Shown: positions 60,577 through 64,000 of the stretch, one piece after another
Layout of the letters: the number at the start of each line of letters is the position of its first letter
Numbering within the stretch: position 1 is the stretch's first letter
DNA from: Diacronema lutheri
Lineage: Eukaryota; Haptophyta; Pavlovophyceae; Pavlovales; Pavlovaceae
Length of the DNA: 64,000 bases
NCBI GenBank assembly: GCA_019448385.1
Contig: JAGTXO010000013.1
Coordinates: 558,001 to 622,000, forward strand
Direction of reading: 5' to 3'
Made by a program: the position numbers and the translations under genes
The notes under the pieces: generated by a model
Seen by the model: the letters and a program-made list of their open reading frames with translations, nothing else
What the model was told of the DNA's origin: nothing
The model's database searches: none

Positions 60577-61239
60577 CTAAAGCGACGCGCCCGGGAGCGA
60601 GGCCACCCAGTCCATGGTGGTCTTGAGGATCGGCTCGCCGGTCAGCTGCGACTGCACAAGGAACGCGGCGGTGGCCCACATCGCGAGGCGGCCGTGCTCG
60701 ATCTCGGCCTTGGCAAAGTTGGGGTTGATGCCGTTGGCGGAGAGGCCGAGCGGGTCAAAGCCAAGGTCGCCGGGCACGCGGCCCTGGTAGTTCGCCGAGC
60801 GCACCTCGATGATGCCGAGGAAGACGATGAGCTGGATGAGGCCGAGCGCCGGCACGGTCGAGAGCGCGCCGAGCGGCGTCGGCGCCTTGAAGACGCCGTC
60901 GGGTGCCGGCCACGAGTACACCTCCTGGACAAGCATGCCGGTGACGGCGAGCATGCACACGCGGCCGTGCTTGAGCTCGGCAGCGCGGTAGCGGTACAGC
61001 TCCTCGATCGACTCGATGCGATCGCTGAAGCCAGCCGGGTCGAACCCCACATCGCTGGTCAAAGAACCATCCAAGTTCTTTGGGCGCGGCGCCCACGGAA
61101 GCGCGCCCGGGCCGAGGTCCACGACCGCCGCGGCCTCAGCCTTCTTCGACTTCTTGGCCATCATCGTCACCGACGACCCGCGCAGCGCCGGGCTCGGGCC
61201 CTGGAAGGCGAGGGCCGACACGAGGAGCGAGGTGAACAT
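60577..61239 (-). CDS. Fucoxanthin chlorophyll a/c binding protein (LHC)
   Basis: A 220-residue single-exon antenna protein. The short N-terminal signal (MFTSLLVSALAFQG) carries the Phe seen in secondary red plastid presequences. The mature part begins near PWAPRPKNLDG and has DVGFDPAGF. Helix 1 has ELKHGRVCMLA and helix 3 has EIEHGRLAMWA, each with the Glu-Arg pair and His/Asn ligands that bind chlorophyll; helix 2 is LIQLIVFLGIIE. It sits in thylakoid membranes and passes light energy to the photosystems. This is the clearest sign that the organism is a photosynthetic chromist alga. Confidence 0.96.
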   Translation of the reverse strand: MFTSLLVSALAFQGPSPALRGSSVTMMAKKSKKAEAAAVVDLGPGALPWAPRPKNLDGSLTSDVGFDPAGFSDRIESIEELYRYRAAELKHGRVCMLAVTGMLVQEVYSWPAPDGVFKAPTPLGALSTVPALGLIQLIVFLGIIEVRSANYQGRVPGDLGFDPLGLSANGINPNFAKAEIEHGRLAMWATAAFLVQSQLTGEPILKTTMDWVASLPGASL

Positions 61240-61987
61240 TGTGCGTGCGGCTGAATTGATGCGCCCGAAATTACAGGGCACACCCGGACCGAGCCTTCTC
61301 CGGACTATCATGGCGGCTTGTGGACGTCGGGCGCGCCGGCGCGCGGCGGGCATGCCGACGTCGCCGGTACGGCGCCGCGCGGCGCGCGCCGAGCGCGGAC
61401 GACGAGGAGAACGCTACGCCGTGTGACGCAAAGCGCGGCACGCCGACGCGCGCCGCGGGCGCGGGCGCGGGCGCAGCCGTACAGGCGGCATCACATGGCC
61501 TGCTCCCGGCGGCGCGCACCATTGCGCGGAGCGCGCTCGGCCAAAGCGCTGGCGGCGCGCCATCGGCAACCCTCAGCACCGAGCTTGGCGGCCTGCGCCC
61601 ACCGCTGACGGCAGCCGTCGTGATTTGCTCCTCGCAGCTCGCGGGCACTCGCGCCCGGCGGGCTCGATCGCGCCCATGGTCGACGGCACACGCGTGACGG
61701 GCACGGCACGGCCGCAGCCCGAAGAAGGATGCCGTGTTGGGCTCGGCCTACTGGCACATCTTGCCATGCGTGCTCCTCGCAAGACGCGCCCGTGCGGCTG
61801 TGGCGGCAAGTGGACGGCTGCGGCGGCTGTACTGGCTGCGTGGCGGACGGACTAATGGATCAAGCGGGCGCTGCGCAGCCGGCAAGCCGAGCGCGACGGC
61901 AAGGCTGGCCGCCCGAGCGTGGTCGCGGGCGGCGGCGACAAGCTGCTGCGAGGCTAGGTTGACGCGACACGGCGGCGTGTCGCGCCG
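61240..61987. other. 748-bp gap, possible small unassigned gene
   Basis: The gap between the antenna and MAEA genes holds several short open frames on the plus strand (for example 61310-61697 and 61680-61855, the latter with RPCGCGGKW). None has a recognisable domain or a splice model I can defend, so I leave it unassigned. The first about 100 bp should include the antenna gene's promoter. Confidence 0.5.
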
Positions 61988-63602
61988 TCAGACGATGAAC
62001 ACTTTGCGCACGTTCGCGCGTGCGAAGCGCTCGCCCGTGCGCGCGTCGAGCACGAGCGACGAGGGCGACGGGAGCGAATCGCCGAGGCCGCCAAGCGCGG
62101 CGGCAGAGACGACGCGGCCGTTCGGCAGCGCGTACGGCGGATTGGCCTCGTCCATGCGCGCGCCCGTCAGCTCGCAGAGCAGCGCCGAGCGCGTGTGGTG
62201 CGCACACGGCAGCCGTGCGGCAAGCGGCCGGAGATGGCGGGAGCATGCCGGGCACCTGCTTGCGCGCTCGCGCCGGCGGCGCACGCCGGCATCGAGGCCG
62301 GCGCCGTCGGGCTCCTCGTCCGCGTCCGCGTGGTCGTCGCCGCCGCCGCCGCCCTCGACGCACGTGGCGTTGCGCAGCGCGGCGAGCCCCGCGGAGAGCG
62401 CGAGGAGGAGCGGCGGCCGCTCGGGCGCGCAGTTGAGCAGGCGGTGCTCGCGCACGAACCGCGCCTCGAGCGCTGCCCACGCGCTCTCGGCGAAGAGCGG
62501 CGCGTACGCGGCGCTCGCGACCGGCGCGCTCGCAAACGCCGTCGTCGCCATCGCTCGTTGGATGAGTGCCATGTGAGCGGCGGAGTGCGCGGGGAAGTGC
62601 GCGCGCGCGTAGGCGATCGCGCGGCCACGCTCGCTCGCGCGCACGAGCTCGACGAACTCCTGCGTGCAACGGGCGGCCGGCGCGCCGAACGGCCGTGCGG
62701 CCGCACGTCACGCGCGCGGGCGAACGGGAGGGGCGCGCGCGCGCGCGCGCGCGTCGCCGACCTGCAGACGGAGGAGGAATTCAAAGTCGGAGTGATGCCT
62801 GCGTAGGCGTGCGCGGTGCTCCGCTGCCCACGCGAGCGCCGGAGCGCACTCGCGCCGGCGCAGCGCCGCAACGATCGCACCCGCCTGCGCGTACATGGCA
62901 CCATCCACGTCCGCGTCGACGCCAGACGCGGCGCCGAGCGCGTTCGCCGTCTCGGAGAGGCCCACCTGGTGGAGGTAGTCGGCGAGCAAGCGCGTGGTGC
63001 GCTCGGCGTGCTCCACCCCCGCCGCGCGCCGCGCGGGCTCACCGTCGACATCGACGTGCGCCGGCGCCATGTCAACCTCGGCGCCGGCGCCGCCATTGCC
63101 GCCGCACGGCGCGTCACACGCGCCAAAAGCGCCGGCCGAGCCCAAGGGATGGGCGGACGCATGGCCGGCGTGGGCACGACCGGCGTGGGCGAGCGCGGCG
63201 AGCGACGAGAGCCGCGCCTTGCAGCGCTGCAGATGCACCTCCTGCTCGGCGTGCCCTTGCTCAAGCTGCGGGTGGCGCGCGCGCGGGCACGGTGGCGCGC
63301 GCGCGGCGCACGTGAGACGCACGCAGCGCGATGCGCATAAAGCAGAGCGGCATCACGTGGCGCGCGCGCGTCCACCGCACCTTGCGCTTCAAGCCGTGCA
63401 GCTGGCCGACGAGCGCGCCAATCCGCGCGCGCGCGTCGTCGTCGTGTAGCGAGCGCGCGGCCGCGGCGGCGCCGAGTTGCTGCACGTCGTCGAGGATGGC
63501 GGCGAGCTCCTTCTCTGTGCGTTTGTGCTGAGCGCGGCACGCGATGCTCATCTGCTCCGCCGGCACGCGGATCAGCGGCTGGTCGAGCGCCGGGACGGCC
63601 AT
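61988..63602 (-). CDS. MAEA: MAEA/FYV10/GID9 subunit of the CTLH (GID) E3 ligase
   Basis: Three exons (63602..63381, 63265..62762, 62659..61988) give 465 residues; introns are 115 and 102 nt. The splices restore family sequence: LKRK-LEQGH and LLRLQ-EFVELVRA. A helical N-terminus is followed by LisH (RLLADYLHQVGLSETANAL), CTLH (APALAWAAEHRARLRRHHSDFEF), CRA, and a degenerate RING: CPACSRHL, CAHHTRSALLC, and MDEANPPYALPNGRV. With RMD5/GID2 it forms the catalytic RING pair of the complex that degrades metabolic enzymes and regulators. The C-terminus ending VRKVFIV matches the family. Confidence 0.94.
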
Positions 63603-63680
63603 TCGGCGCGAATGCGCCCGTCCACCTGTTGGAGCGCCTCCAGAGAAGAGTCCTGCTGCTGGAGCAGTGTAAGTATTCGG

Positions 63681-64000
63681 TTACGGGTTGGGCTCCATGC
63701 CCACCGACAGCGGCGCGCCGCCGCCGACGATTCGGCGCACGGTCACGTGGGACCGTGGGGTGATGACGAGCAGCATGGTGACGCCGGCGGGGGCTGCCTT
63801 GAGCATCCAGACACCGGCCGTCGCCGCGGTGCCCAGCGCGCCGTCCAATGGCCCCGCGACACAGCTGGCCACGAGCTCGGCGCCGGCGCTGCGCGCGCCG
63901 TCGCTGCACGCCTTCACGCCGGCTGAGGAGGAGACGGAGGTGCCGACGCCGCCGCCCGACGCGGAGGCGCTTGCCGGTTCACTCCTCCCGCGCCTCAAGC
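63681..64000 (-). CDS. 3' end of an unrecognised gene (cut by window edge)
   Basis: An open minus-strand frame runs off the window. The visible 106 residues are Ala/Gly/Ser-rich with a hydrophobic patch (GVTMLLVITPRSHVTV) and end PLSVGMEPNP. Its stop lies 78 bp upstream of the MAEA start in the same direction. There is too little to name it, and it could be a chance frame. Confidence 0.35.
   Translation of the reverse strand, partial: LRRGRSEPASASASGGGVGTSVSSSAGVKACSDGARSAGAELVASCVAGPLDGALGTAATAGVWMLKAAPAGVTMLLVITPRSHVTVRRIVGGGAPLSVGMEPNP

Noticed and set aside
61310-61855. A short spliced plus-strand gene between the antenna and MAEA genes
   Set aside because: Several splice models are possible, none gives a recognisable domain, and start and stop choices are arbitrary.

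Overview
The window is nuclear DNA of a eukaryotic alga with a very GC-rich genome (roughly 70% by eye). Evidence: short spliceosomal introns of about 95-290 nt, a fucoxanthin-chlorophyll a/c binding antenna protein, a carotenoid cleavage dioxygenase, and several proteins whose N-terminus is a signal peptide followed by a transit-like segment with a Phe near the cleavage point (DUF3110 protein, plastid acyltransferase, antenna protein). That bipartite layout is typical of secondary red plastids. A haptophyte, perhaps a pavlovophyte, is my best guess; a pelagophyte is not excluded. I see no organelle, bacterial or viral genome segment.

Layout. About 31 protein genes, almost all intact, are packed very tightly. 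Strands alternate, so most neighbours form divergent pairs (start codons often 35-115 bp apart, once overlapping) and convergent pairs (stop codons as close as 1 and 11 bp). 1-15.3 kb: DUF3110 plastid protein, BUD32 kinase, PPR protein, SDR enzyme, Tudor-LysM protein, OGG1, a small membrane protein, Msp1/ATAD1, and a signal-peptide-bearing tandem ubiquitin-like protein. 15.4-29.4 kb: a protein with repeated Arg-[VI]-[LM]-[SM] motifs, a LENG8/THP3 SAC3-domain protein, a MOV10/SDE3-like helicase with an unusual C-terminal domain, and an ERK-type MAPK. 29.7-36 kb: a coiled-coil membrane protein, a CIA30 protein, a TKL-like kinase, an unrecognised protein and a plastid LPA acyltransferase. 36-39 kb: a PIF/Harbinger-like DNA transposon with perfect 60-bp inverted repeats, inserted exactly at the stop codon of the next gene. 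39-48.5 kb: carotenoid cleavage dioxygenase, UDP-glucose:glycoprotein glucosyltransferase (UGGT), a tail-anchored repeat protein and a secreted histidine phosphatase. 48.9-64 kb: a giant chromodomain/KOW protein, a TPR-CobW GTPase, NatB subunit NAA20, the antenna protein, MAEA/GID9 and the end of one more gene.

Working links are modest: ER quality control (UGGT), organelle protein quality control (Msp1), plastid lipid and pigment metabolism (acyltransferase, antenna protein, dioxygenase), and chromatin/RNA processing (THP3, chromodomain protein, helicase). The genes are not arranged by pathway. I worked out splice junctions by hand by demanding phase-consistent joins that restore a recognisable protein. 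Most donors read GTGCGN rather than GTRAGT and two use GC. Long C or G homopolymers (17-72 nt) sit in intergenic DNA or introns.
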